In this document: in pieces, positions 39,050-47,454 of the stretch
How positions within the stretch are numbered: position 1 is the stretch's first letter
How the letters are laid out: each line of letters begins with the position of its first letter
Assembly: GCA_047602125.1 (NCBI GenBank)
Contig: JASGIB010000001.1
Span: 186,001-250,000 of the forward strand
DNA from: Pseudoluteimonas sp047602125
GTDB lineage: Bacteria; Pseudomonadota; Gammaproteobacteria; Xanthomonadales; Xanthomonadaceae
Direction of reading: 5' to 3'
DNA length: 64,000 nt
Made by a program: the position numbers and the translations under genes
The notes under the pieces: generated by a model
Seen by the model: the letters and a program-made list of their open reading frames with translations, nothing else
Databases searched by the model: none
What the model was told of the DNA's origin: nothing

Positions 39050-39960
39050 ATGCGACCGTGCGCGGCTTCAGCGTTTCCGCCGCCGATTACGCCCGCGATG
39101 GCGATGCGCTGCGGGCGGTGCGCGAAGCGGTGTTCGTGCGCGAACAGGGCGTGCCGCTGGAACTGGAACTCGATGCGCAGGACCCCGACTGCCTGCACGT
39201 ACTCGCCCGCGACGCGGGCGGGCGGCCCATCGGCACCGGCCGGCTGACCCCCGCGCGCACGCTGGGGCGGATGGCGGTATTGCCGGAATGGCGCGGCAAG
39301 GGCGTCGGCGCCGCGCTGCTGGACGCGCTCACCGCCATCGCGCGAGAACGCCGCTGGCGCGCGATCGAACTGCATGCGCAGGCCGATGCCATCGGTTTCT
39401 ACGCCCGCCACGGCTACCTGCCGTTCGGGCCGCGCTACATGGAAGCCGGGATCGAACACCAGTCCATGCGCCGCGCCCTGCAAGGCCCGAACGCGGTCGA
39501 GGATCGCGAAGCCGCCATCGCCGCCACGATCGCGATCGCGACCACCACCCGTCGTTGCCTGCGCGTCTACAGCCGCGCGCTGGATCCGGGGCTGTTCGAT
39601 GCGCCGCCGGTGCTCGACGCCCTGCGCCGGCTGGCGGTGCGCGGGGATGGGATCGAACTGCGGTTCCTGCTGCAGGACGCGGACAGCCCGCAGCGCGAGC
39701 AGGCCCCGCTGATCGCGCTGTCCCAGCGCCTGCCGAGCGTGGTGCTGTTCCGGGCGGTTGACGACCCGGTCGACCGCGCCTATCCCTCGGCCTTCCTCGC
39801 CAACGACGGCGGCGGCTATTACTTCCGCGGCCTCGGCCATCGTTTCGACGGGGAAACCGCGCTCGATGCCGGCGGCCGCGCGCGCCAGCTGCGCGAGGAA
39901 TTCGATCGCACCTGGGAACGCAGCCGGCCCTGCAGCGAATACCGCGCCCTCGGGCTCTGA
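39046..39960 (+). CDS. GNAT acetyltransferase fused to an unknown C-terminal domain
   Basis: This 304-residue protein has an N-terminal GNAT domain (about residues 1-145). AVFVREQGVPLELELD is followed by the acetyl-CoA pyrophosphate-binding loop VLPEWRGKGVGAALLDAL and FYARHGYLPFGPRYMEAGIEH. This is the ElaA/YjcF-like arrangement. A second domain from about 160 has TRRCLRVYSRALDPGLFDAP and YPSAFLANDGGGYYFR and looks like a small alpha/beta module; I do not know its function. GTG overlaps the RoxA stop, so it is translationally coupled. A modified protein or small molecule remains unidentified. Confidence 0.8.
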   Translation: MNATVRGFSVSAADYARDGDALRAVREAVFVREQGVPLELELDAQDPDCLHVLARDAGGRPIGTGRLTPARTLGRMAVLPEWRGKGVGAALLDALTAIARERRWRAIELHAQADAIGFYARHGYLPFGPRYMEAGIEHQSMRRALQGPNAVEDREAAIAATIAIATTTRRCLRVYSRALDPGLFDAPPVLDALRRLAVRGDGIELRFLLQDADSPQREQAPLIALSQRLPSVVLFRAVDDPVDRAYPSAFLANDGGGYYFRGLGHRFDGETALDAGGRARQLREEFDRTWERSRPCSEYRALGL

Positions 39961-40010
39961 CCGACCGCATTCGCCCTTGGTCGATGATGCAGCGCGGCAA
40001 GCTTGGCGGC

Positions 40011-40016
40011 TATAAT
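40011..40016 (+). promoter_or_regulatory. -10 element of the sucA promoter
   Basis: A perfect TATAAT lies 88 bases upstream of the sucA GTG. The sequence at the expected -35 position (TGCAGC) is poor, so an activator or extended contacts may help. It drives sucA, sucB and probably lpdA. Confidence 0.6.
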
Positions 40017-40104
40017 TGCGATCCTTTCGCGTCCCCGTTCCGCCGGTGGGCAAAACACCGCCGGATCAACGGGTTGCCACCACTTCCGAGCGCCCGCCAG
40101 CATC

Positions 40105-42933
40105 GTGGACAGTCTCCTCAAGCAGTTCGCCCAAACCTCGCAACTCGGGGCCAACGCCGCCTACATCGAGGAGCTGTACGAGCAATACCTGGTGGATCCG
40201 GACAGCGTCGCGCCGTCGTGGAAGGCATATTTCGACGGATTCAAGGGCCGCGAAGCCGGCGACGTCCCGCATTCGGCGGTGATGGAACAGGTCGCCCGGG
40301 CCGGCCGCGATGCCGGCCGCGGCCTCGCCTCGGCCACCGCTTCGGGCGATGAGCGCGACCGCGCGGTCGCCAAGCTGATCACCGCCTACCGTTCGCGCGG
40401 CCACCTCGCCGCCGACCTCGACCCGCTGGGCATGCAGGCCCGCCCCGACGCGCCCGACCTCGCGCTCGGCTACCACCACCTGTCCGAAGCCGACCTCGAC
40501 CACGAGTTCGGCACCGGCGACGTCGGCGGCCGCGACCGGATGAAGCTGCGCGACCTCGTCGCCCTGCTCAAGGCCACCTACACCGGCAGCATCGGCGCCG
40601 AGTTCATGCACATCACCGACGTCGAACAGCGGCGCTGGATGCAGGACCGGCTGGAATCGGCGGGCGGCAACTACGGCTTCGACGACGGCGCCAGGCGCCG
40701 CATCCTCGAGCGCCTGACCGCGGCCGAAGGCCTCGAACGCTACCTGCACACCAAGTACGTCGGCCAGAAGCGCTTCTCGCTGGAAGGCGGCGACGCGCTG
40801 GTGCCGCTGCTCGACGACCTCGTCCGCCGCGCCGGCGGCGACGGGATGAAGGAAATCGTGATCGGCATGGCCCATCGCGGCCGCCTCAACGTGCTGGTGA
40901 ACACGCTGGGCAAGTCGCCGCGCAAGCTGTTCGACGAATTCGAAGGCAAATTCGAGCACGCCGTCGACGACCGCGCCCACACCGGCGACGTGAAGTACCA
41001 CATGGGCTTCTCCGCCGACATCGCCACGCCGGGCGGCCCGGTGCACGTCGCCCTCGCCTTCAATCCATCGCACCTGGAGATCGTCGACCCGGTGGTCGTG
41101 GGCAGCGTGCGCTCGCGCCAGCACCGCCGCCGCGACGACGGTCGCAAGCAGGTGCTGCCGGTGCTGTTGCACGGCGACGCCGCGTTCGCCGGCCAGGGCG
41201 TGGTGATGGAACTGTTCCAGATGTCGCAGGCGCGCGGCTTCGCCGTCGGCGGCACCGTCCACGTGGTCATCAACAACCAGATCGGCTTCACCATCAGCGA
41301 CCGCCAGGACGCGCGCAGCACGCTGTACTGCACCGACGTGGCGAGGATGGTCGGCGCGCCGGTTCTGCACGTGAACGGCGACGACCCCGAGGCGGTGGTG
41401 TTCTGCGCCAAGGCGGCGTTCGATTTCCGCCAGCGCTTCGGCAAGGACGTGGTCATCGACCTGGTCTGCTACCGCCGCCACGGCCACAACGAGGCCGACG
41501 AACCGGCCGCGACGCAGCCGCTGATGTACCAGGTGATCCGCGCGCACAAGACCCCGCGCGAGCTGTACGCCGACCGCCTGGTCGCGGCCAACGTGCTCAA
41601 GGCCGAGGACGCGCAGGCGGTGGTCGACGGCTACCGCGACAAGCTCGATGCCGGCGAGGTCACCGCCGAACTCGCCGAGGCGAAGCCGGACGCGACCGCG
41701 ATCGACTGGTCGAAGCACATGTCGGGCAAGCTCTCGGACCCGACCGATACCCGCGTGCCGCGCAAGAAGCTCGACGCGCTGGCCAAGGCGATCAACACCA
41801 TCCCCGCGGACATCGTGCTGCATCCGCGCGTCGCCAAGATCTACGAGGACCGGCGCAAGATGGCCGCGGGCGAACTGCCCGGCGACTGGGGCTTCGCCGA
41901 GAACCTCGCCTACGCGACCCTGCTCGACGCCGGCCACCGCCTGCGCCTCGTCGGACAGGACAGCGAGCGCGGCACCTTCTTCCACCGCCACGCGGTGCTG
42001 CACGACCAGAAGACCGACACCCACTACACCCCGCTGCAGCAACTCGTGCAGCACCCGGACGACGCCTGCATCGTCGACTCGCTGCTCAGCGAGGAAGCGG
42101 TGATGGCGTTCGAATACGGTTATTCCACCGCCGACCCGGGCACGCTCGACATCTGGGAAGCGCAGTTCGGCGACTTCGCCAACGGCGCGCAGGTGGTGAT
42201 CGACCAGTTCATCAGTTCGGGCGAAGCGAAGTGGGACCGCCTGTGCGGCCTCGCGCTGTACCTGCCGCACGGTTACGAAGGCCAGGGCCCGGAGCACAGT
42301 TCCGCGCGGCTGGAACGCTTCCTGCAACTGTGCGCGCTGGAGAACATGCAGGTCTGCGTGCCGACCACGCCAGCGCAGGATTTCCACATGATCCGCCGGC
42401 AGATGCTGATGGCGACTCGCAAGCCGCTGGTGGTGATGACGCCGAAGTCGCTGCTGCGCCACAAGCTCGCGGTGTCGACGCTGGACGAACTGGCGAACGG
42501 CTCGTTCCAGTTGCTGATCCCCGACGCGCAGGCCGATGCGAAATCGGTGAAGCGCGTGGTCGCCTGTTCCGGCAAGGTCTACTACGACCTGCTGGAGGAG
42601 GCGCAGAAGCGCGGCCTCAAGGATGTCGCGCTGCTGCGCGTCGAGCAGTTGTACCCGTTCCCGCGCAAGGAACTGGCGGCGGAACTGAAGAAGTACGCCA
42701 AGGCCGCCGACGTGGTCTGGTGCCAGGAAGAGCCGCAGAACCAGGGCGCGTGGTACCAGATCCAGCACCACCTCAACGCCTGCCTGCAGCCGAAGCAGTC
42801 GCTGCACTACGCGGGCCGCCCGCGCTCGCCCTCGCCCGCCGTCGGCCATTTCAACGACCACGTCGCCGAACAGCAGAAGCTGGTCGCCGATGCGCTGGTG
42901 AATCCGTTGAGCGGCCATATTTCGAACGAATAA
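40105..42933 (+). CDS. sucA: 2-oxoglutarate dehydrogenase E1 component
   Basis: This 942-residue thiamine-diphosphate enzyme decarboxylates 2-oxoglutarate and transfers succinyl to the E2 lipoyl group. The N-terminal segment, DSLLKQFAQTSQLGANAAYIEELYEQYL, has its family-specific E2-binding helix. The thiamine-pyrophosphate domain shows GMAHRGRLNVLVN and EIVDPVVVGSVRSRQ. The C-terminal transketolase-like domain carries VVWCQEEPQNQGAW. Length matches E. coli SucA (933). The start is GTG at 40105 since homologues begin MDxLLKQF; the upstream in-frame ATG at 40003 lies at the promoter. No strong ribosome-binding site is seen. Confidence 0.95.
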   Translation: MDSLLKQFAQTSQLGANAAYIEELYEQYLVDPDSVAPSWKAYFDGFKGREAGDVPHSAVMEQVARAGRDAGRGLASATASGDERDRAVAKLITAYRSRGHLAADLDPLGMQARPDAPDLALGYHHLSEADLDHEFGTGDVGGRDRMKLRDLVALLKATYTGSIGAEFMHITDVEQRRWMQDRLESAGGNYGFDDGARRRILERLTAAEGLERYLHTKYVGQKRFSLEGGDALVPLLDDLVRRAGGDGMKEIVIGMAHRGRLNVLVNTLGKSPRKLFDEFEGKFEHAVDDRAHTGDVKYHMGFSADIATPGGPVHVALAFNPSHLEIVDPVVVGSVRSRQHRRRDDGRKQVLPVLLHGDAAFAGQGVVMELFQMSQARGFAVGGTVHVVINNQIGFTISDRQDARSTLYCTDVARMVGAPVLHVNGDDPEAVVFCAKAAFDFRQRFGKDVVIDLVCYRRHGHNEADEPAATQPLMYQVIRAHKTPRELYADRLVAANVLKAEDAQAVVDGYRDKLDAGEVTAELAEAKPDATAIDWSKHMSGKLSDPTDTRVPRKKLDALAKAINTIPADIVLHPRVAKIYEDRRKMAAGELPGDWGFAENLAYATLLDAGHRLRLVGQDSERGTFFHRHAVLHDQKTDTHYTPLQQLVQHPDDACIVDSLLSEEAVMAFEYGYSTADPGTLDIWEAQFGDFANGAQVVIDQFISSGEAKWDRLCGLALYLPHGYEGQGPEHSSARLERFLQLCALENMQVCVPTTPAQDFHMIRRQMLMATRKPLVVMTPKSLLRHKLAVSTLDELANGSFQLLIPDAQADAKSVKRVVACSGKVYYDLLEEAQKRGLKDVALLRVEQLYPFPRKELAAELKKYAKAADVVWCQEEPQNQGAWYQIQHHLNACLQPKQSLHYAGRPRSPSPAVGHFNDHVAEQQKLVADALVNPLSGHISNE

Positions 42934-42960
42934 CAACCCCGCATTCCGCAGAGAAGCCCC

Positions 42961-44175
42961 ATGGCCACCGACATCAAAGTCCCGGTTCTCCCCGAATCCG
43001 TCTCCGACGCCACCATCGCCAGCTGGCACAAGAAGGTCGGCGACGCGGTCAAGCGCGACGAGAACCTGGTCGACCTCGAAACCGACAAGGTCGTGCTCGA
43101 GGTTCCCTCGCCGGCCGACGGCGTGCTGAAGGAAATCAAGTTCGCCGAAGGCGCCACCGTCACCAGCCAGCAGGTCATCGCGGTGATCAAGGAAGGGGCC
43201 GTGGCCTCCGCGCCCGCTCCCGCCGCCGAAGCGCCGAAGACTGCGGCTCCCCCCGCAACGGCAGCTCCCGCTGCTGCGCCGACCCCTGCCAAGGCCGCAG
43301 CGCCTGCCGCTGCGGCGGCGACACCTGCGGGCCTGCCGCCTGGCGCCGCGTTCTATGCGGCGTCGAACAACGTGAATCCCGCCGAGGTCGCCGGCACCGG
43401 CCGCCACGGCGCGGTGACCAAGGAAGACCTCGTCAACTACGCCAGCGGCAAGACCCCCGGCGTGTCCGGCGGCGCGCGCCCGGAAGAACGCGTGCCGATG
43501 ACGCGCATGCGCGCGCGCATCGCCGAGCGCCTGATGCAGTCCAAGAACAGCATCGCGATGCTGACCTCGTTCAACGAGGTGAACCTCGGCAAGGTCATGG
43601 CGATGCGCAAGGAACTGCAGGACGAATTCGTCAAGGCCAACGGCATCAAGCTCGGCTTCATGAGCTTCTTCGCCAAGGCGGCCGCCAGCGCGCTGCAGCG
43701 CCATCCGGCGGTCAATGCCTCGGTCGACGGCAACGACATCATCTACCACGGCTACGCCGACATCAGCATCGCGGTCTCGACCGACAAGGGCCTGGTGACG
43801 CCGGTGCTGCGTAACGTCGAGCGCATGTCCTTCGCCGACATCGAGAAGGGCATCGACGCCTACGCCAGGGCCGCGCGCGAAGGCGGGCTCAAGCTCGAGG
43901 ACCTGCAGGGCGGCACCTTCACCATCACCAACGGCGGCACCTTCGGTTCGCTGATGTCCACGCCGATCGTCAACCCGCCGCAGAGCGCGATCCTCGGCAT
44001 GCACGCGATCAAGGACCGCGCCATCGTCGAGAACGGCCAGGTCGTCGCGGCGCCGATGATGTACATCGCGCTCAGCTACGACCACCGCATCATCGACGGC
44101 AAGGATGCGGTGCTGTTCCTGGTCGACATCAAGAACCAACTCGAGAACCCGAGCCGCATGCTGCTCGGCATGTGA
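42961..44175 (+). CDS. sucB: Dihydrolipoyl succinyltransferase (E2)
   Basis: This 404-residue E2 core of the 2-oxoglutarate dehydrogenase complex has a lipoyl domain at 1-80 with the lipoylated Lys43 in DLETDKVVLE. An Ala/Pro-rich flexible linker (about 82-125) follows, then the E1/E3-binding domain (ASNNVNPAEVAGTGRHGAVTK region) and the catalytic acyltransferase domain with His375 and Asp379 in YDHRIIDGKD. It transfers succinyl to CoA. The gap to lpdA, 48 bases, holds a tRNA-like fragment. It follows sucA by 27 bases. Confidence 0.96.
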   Translation: MATDIKVPVLPESVSDATIASWHKKVGDAVKRDENLVDLETDKVVLEVPSPADGVLKEIKFAEGATVTSQQVIAVIKEGAVASAPAPAAEAPKTAAPPATAAPAAAPTPAKAAAPAAAAATPAGLPPGAAFYAASNNVNPAEVAGTGRHGAVTKEDLVNYASGKTPGVSGGARPEERVPMTRMRARIAERLMQSKNSIAMLTSFNEVNLGKVMAMRKELQDEFVKANGIKLGFMSFFAKAAASALQRHPAVNASVDGNDIIYHGYADISIAVSTDKGLVTPVLRNVERMSFADIEKGIDAYARAAREGGLKLEDLQGGTFTITNGGTFGSLMSTPIVNPPQSAILGMHAIKDRAIVENGQVVAAPMMYIALSYDHRIIDGKDAVLFLVDIKNQLENPSRMLLGM

Positions 44176-44179
44176 GGCC

Positions 44180-44207
44180 GCAGGTTCAAATCCTGCCCCC
44201 GCTACCA
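44180..44207 (+). pseudogene. tRNA 3'-end fragment in the suc operon
   Basis: The sequence reads as a tRNA 3' end: T-stem GCAGG (44180-44184), T-loop TTCAAAT (44185-44191), stem CCTGC (44192-44196), acceptor 3' strand CCCCGCT (44197-44203), discriminator A (44204) and CCA (44205-44207). No matching acceptor 5' strand (AGCGGGG), D-arm or anticodon arm exists upstream, where sucB coding sequence runs. It is therefore a remnant or insertion scar, not a functional tRNA. Isotype cannot be decided without the anticodon. Confidence 0.8.
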
Positions 44208-44223
44208 CGTTTCAGGAATTGAA

Positions 44224-45651
44224 ATGAGCGAACAACAGCAATTCGACGTCGTCGTGATCGGTGGCGGCCCCGCCGGCTACCACGCCGCGATCCGCGCCGC
44301 GCAGCTCGGCCTCAAGACCGCCTGCGTCGACGCCGCGCTCGGCAAGGACGGCAAGCCCGCGCTCGGCGGCACCTGCCTGCGCGTGGGCTGCATCCCGTCC
44401 AAGGCGCTGCTCGATTCCAGCCGCCAGTTCTGGAACATGGGCCACATCTTCGACCAGCACGGCATCAGCTTCGGGAAAGCCGCCATCAACGTCGGCAAGA
44501 TGGTCGCGCGCAAGGACGCCATCGTGAAGCAGTTCACCGGCGGCATCGCCGCGCTGTTCAAGGCCAACAAGGTGGCGCCGTTCTACGGCTGGGCGCAGTT
44601 GCAGCCGGGCAACGTGGTCACGGTCAAGCAGCACGATGGTTCCGAAATCGAGTTGAAGGGCACCAACGTGATCCTCGCCGCCGGTTCGGATTCCATCGAA
44701 TTGCCGTTCGCGAAATTCGGCGAGCACATCGTCGACAACGTCGGCGCGCTGGATTTCGACAAGGTGCCCAAGCGCCTGGGCGTGATCGGCGCCGGCGTGA
44801 TCGGCCTCGAACTTGGCAGCGTCTGGAACCGTCTCGGTTCTCAGGTCACGGTGCTCGAAGGCCTGCCGAACTTCCTCGCCGCCGCCGACGCGGAAGTGGC
44901 GAAGGTCGCCGCGCGCGAATTCAAGAAGCAGGGCCTCGACATCAGGCTCGGTTGCAAGGTCACGAACACCGAGGTGAAGAAGGACGGCGTGCACGTCACC
45001 TACACCGACGACAAGGGCGAGCAGCAGATCGTGGTCGACAAGCTGCTGGTCTGCGTCGGCCGCCGCGCGGCGACCAAGAACCTGCTCGCGGACGGCACCG
45101 GCGTGCAACTCGACCCGCGCGGCATGGTCGTGGTCGACGACCATTGCCACACCGGCGTCGACGGCGTGTGGGCCGTCGGCGACTGCGTGCGCGGGCCGAT
45201 GCTCGCGCACAAGGGCTTCGAGGAGGGCATCGAGGTCGCCGAACTGATCGCCGGCCTGCCCGGCCACGTCAATTACGACACCATCCCGAACGTCATCTAC
45301 ACCGAACCGGAAATCGCCTGGGTCGGCAAGACCGAGGAACAGCTCAAGGCCGACGGCACCGCCTACAAGAGCGGCAGCTTCCCGTTCGCGGCGGTCGGCC
45401 GCGCGGTGGCGATGGCCGAACCGATCGGCTTCGTGAAGGTGCTGGCCGACGCGGAAACCGATCGCATCCTCGGCATGCACCTGGTCGGCCCGAACGTGTC
45501 CGAACTGGTGCACGAGGGCGTGATCTCGATGGAGTTCAACGGCAGCGCCGACGACCTGGCCCGCATCTGCCACGCGCACCCGTCGCTGTCCGAAGCCGTG
45601 CACGATGCGGCGATGGCGGTCGCCAAGCGCGCGATTCACAAGGCGAACTGA
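44224..45651 (+). CDS. lpdA: Dihydrolipoyl dehydrogenase (E3)
   Basis: This 475-residue FAD disulphide oxidoreductase reoxidises dihydrolipoamide with NAD. FAD Rossmann motif GGGPAGYHAA is near residue 16. The redox-active disulphide is Cys51-Cys56 in GGTCLRVGCIPSK, and a second nucleotide-binding motif GVIGAGVIGLELGS is present. The C-terminal active-site region has HAHPSLSEAVHDAA with the catalytic His. It completes the 2-oxoglutarate dehydrogenase complex. GAATT before ATG is a weak ribosome-binding site. A good terminator follows. Confidence 0.96.
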   Translation: MSEQQQFDVVVIGGGPAGYHAAIRAAQLGLKTACVDAALGKDGKPALGGTCLRVGCIPSKALLDSSRQFWNMGHIFDQHGISFGKAAINVGKMVARKDAIVKQFTGGIAALFKANKVAPFYGWAQLQPGNVVTVKQHDGSEIELKGTNVILAAGSDSIELPFAKFGEHIVDNVGALDFDKVPKRLGVIGAGVIGLELGSVWNRLGSQVTVLEGLPNFLAAADAEVAKVAAREFKKQGLDIRLGCKVTNTEVKKDGVHVTYTDDKGEQQIVVDKLLVCVGRRAATKNLLADGTGVQLDPRGMVVVDDHCHTGVDGVWAVGDCVRGPMLAHKGFEEGIEVAELIAGLPGHVNYDTIPNVIYTEPEIAWVGKTEEQLKADGTAYKSGSFPFAAVGRAVAMAEPIGFVKVLADAETDRILGMHLVGPNVSELVHEGVISMEFNGSADDLARICHAHPSLSEAVHDAAMAVAKRAIHKAN

Positions 45652-45670
45652 CGCTCGCCGGCGATTCGCG

Positions 45671-45699
45671 AACGGCGCCTTCAGGCGCCGTTTTCGTTT
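45671..45699 (+). terminator. Terminator after lpdA
   Basis: AACGGCGCC (45671-45679) pairs with GGCGCCGTT (45684-45692) around TTCA, followed by TTCGTTT. It ends the sucA-sucB-lpdA transcript 20 bases after the lpdA stop. Confidence 0.85.
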
Positions 45700-45731
45700 G
45701 GTCGCGATGGAAATACGGGCATACTCGACGG

Positions 45732-46823
45732 ATGGGCAATGCGAGCCGACATAACCCGTCGTGGACCTGGATCGCGCCGGTCCTCGGCGGGCTCGTCCTT
45801 TCGTTGGCCTTCGTCGCGTCCGGAATCCCGGGCCTCGTCCCGTTGCTCGTCCTCGGCCTCTTCGCGAGCGTGGTCGCCGCGGTGCACCACGCGGAAGTCG
45901 TCGCGCACAAGGTGGGCGAACCGTTCGGCACGATCGTCCTTGCGCTGGCGGTGACCGCGATCGAGGTCGCATTGATCGTGACCATGATGCTCGCCGGGGG
46001 CGAATCCGCGTCCGGGCTGCCGCGCGACACCGTGTTCGCCGCGGTCATGCTGATCCTCAACGGCATCATCGGCATCAGCCTGGTCGCCGGCAGCCGGCGA
46101 CATTCGATCCAGCGTTACCGGGTCGACGGCATCACCGCCGCGCTGGCGACGCTGACCGCGATCGTCGTGCTCACCCTGGTGTTGCCGAACTTCACCACCA
46201 CCACGCCGGGCCCGACCTACACGCACTCGCAGTTGGTGTTCATCTCGGTGGTGACGCTGGTGCTGTTCGCATCGTTCACCGCGTTCCAGACCGGGCGCCA
46301 CCGCGAATACTTCCTGCCGGTCGACGATGGCGATCCGGCGACCGAGGACATCGCGCCACCGCCGAGCACGCGCGTCGCGCTGGCCAGCCTCGCGCTCATG
46401 CTGATCGCCCTCGTCGTGGTCGTGCTGTCGGCCAAGAAGCTGGCACCGGCGATGGAGGCCACCCTGCTCGCCGCCGGCGCGCCGCAAGCGGTCGCCGGCA
46501 TCGTGATCGCGGCCATCGTGCTGCTTCCCGAAGGCGTCGCCGCCGTGCGCGCCGCCGTGAACAATCGCGTGCAGACCAGCCTCAACCTCGCGCTCGGCTC
46601 GGCCATCGCCAGCATCGGCCTGACCATTCCCGTGGTATCGGTCCTCGCGGTCGTCATGGACTGGCCGCTCGCATTGGGCCTGAACGGCATGTCGACCGTG
46701 CTGCTGTTCCTCAGCCTGTTCGTCGCCTCGATCTCGCTGCGCACCGGCCGCACCAACATGCAGATCGGCATCGTGCACGCGGTATTGCTGGGCACCTATC
46801 TGTTCCTCAGCTTCGTGCCCTGA
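45732..46823 (+). CDS. Ca2+/H+ antiporter, ChaA type
   Basis: This 363-residue inner-membrane cation/proton antiporter of the CaCA family has about ten or eleven hydrophobic helices. Two symmetric copies carry the alpha-repeat acidic motifs: ALAVTAIEVALIVTMML in the first half, and AAIVLLPEGVAAVRAAVNNR in the second, each with the transport-site Glu. A central cytoplasmic acidic loop (PVDDGDPATEDIAPPP) separates the halves. Length is near E. coli ChaA (366). The start ATG 45732 lies just after a promoter-like stretch downstream of the lpdA terminator. Ion preference (Ca2+, Na+ or K+) is uncertain. Confidence 0.88.
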   Translation: MGNASRHNPSWTWIAPVLGGLVLSLAFVASGIPGLVPLLVLGLFASVVAAVHHAEVVAHKVGEPFGTIVLALAVTAIEVALIVTMMLAGGESASGLPRDTVFAAVMLILNGIIGISLVAGSRRHSIQRYRVDGITAALATLTAIVVLTLVLPNFTTTTPGPTYTHSQLVFISVVTLVLFASFTAFQTGRHREYFLPVDDGDPATEDIAPPPSTRVALASLALMLIALVVVVLSAKKLAPAMEATLLAAGAPQAVAGIVIAAIVLLPEGVAAVRAAVNNRVQTSLNLALGSAIASIGLTIPVVSVLAVVMDWPLALGLNGMSTVLLFLSLFVASISLRTGRTNMQIGIVHAVLLGTYLFLSFVP

Positions 46824-46842
46824 GCGGCGGCATAATGTCGCG

Positions 46843-47454
46843 ATGAAATCGATCTGCGTCTATTGCGGTTCCAACGCCGGCGGCGATCCCGCCTACGCTG
46901 CGCAGGCCAAGGCGCTCGGCGCGCGCCTCGCGGCGGACGGCATCGCGCTGGTATACGGCGGCGGCAACGTCGGGCTGATGGGCATCGTCGCCGACGCGGT
47001 GCTGGCGGGCGGTGGCGAGGTCGTCGGCGTGATCCCGCAGCAACTGGTCGACTGGGAAGTCGCGCACAAGGGCGTGACCCGGCTCGAGGTCGTCGATTCC
47101 ATGCATGCGCGCAAGGCGCGGATGTTCGAATTGTCCGACGGCTTCGTCGCGCTTCCCGGGGGCTTCGGCACGCTCGACGAGATGTTCGAGATGCTGACCT
47201 GGCGCCAGCTCGGCCTCGGCGACAAGCCCTGCGCCTTCCTCGAAACCCGCGGCTTCTGGCAACCGCTGATGGCGATGCTGGACAAAATGGTCGCGGAACG
47301 CTTCCTGCATGCCGACCAGCGCGCCGACCTGTGGCATGGCGGCGACGTGGACGCGATGCTCGCGTGGATGCGCGGCTATGTCCCGGCGCATGCCGACAAG
47401 TGGCTGGACGGGAAGCGGCGCGGCGAATTGCATCTTTCGCAGGACGACGTATGA
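46843..47454 (+). CDS. LOG family (TIGR00730) Rossmann-fold protein
   Basis: This 203-residue protein carries the hallmark motif PGGFGTLDE and upstream Arg in SMHARKARM, both needed in cytokinin-activating 'lonely guy' phosphoribohydrolases. It starts SICVYCGSNAGGDPAY, typical of the bacterial group. Homologues cleave nucleoside monophosphates such as AMP or cytokinin ribotides. In a plant-associated relative this could modulate cytokinin, but many bacterial members act in nucleotide housekeeping. Its stop overlaps the next gene as ATGA. Confidence 0.9.
   Translation: MKSICVYCGSNAGGDPAYAAQAKALGARLAADGIALVYGGGNVGLMGIVADAVLAGGGEVVGVIPQQLVDWEVAHKGVTRLEVVDSMHARKARMFELSDGFVALPGGFGTLDEMFEMLTWRQLGLGDKPCAFLETRGFWQPLMAMLDKMVAERFLHADQRADLWHGGDVDAMLAWMRGYVPAHADKWLDGKRRGELHLSQDDV

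Noticed and set aside
44180..44207. A functional tRNA gene between sucB and lpdA
   Set aside because: Only the T-arm and 3' acceptor are present. No 5' acceptor, D-arm or anticodon arm can be drawn in the upstream sequence, which is sucB coding.
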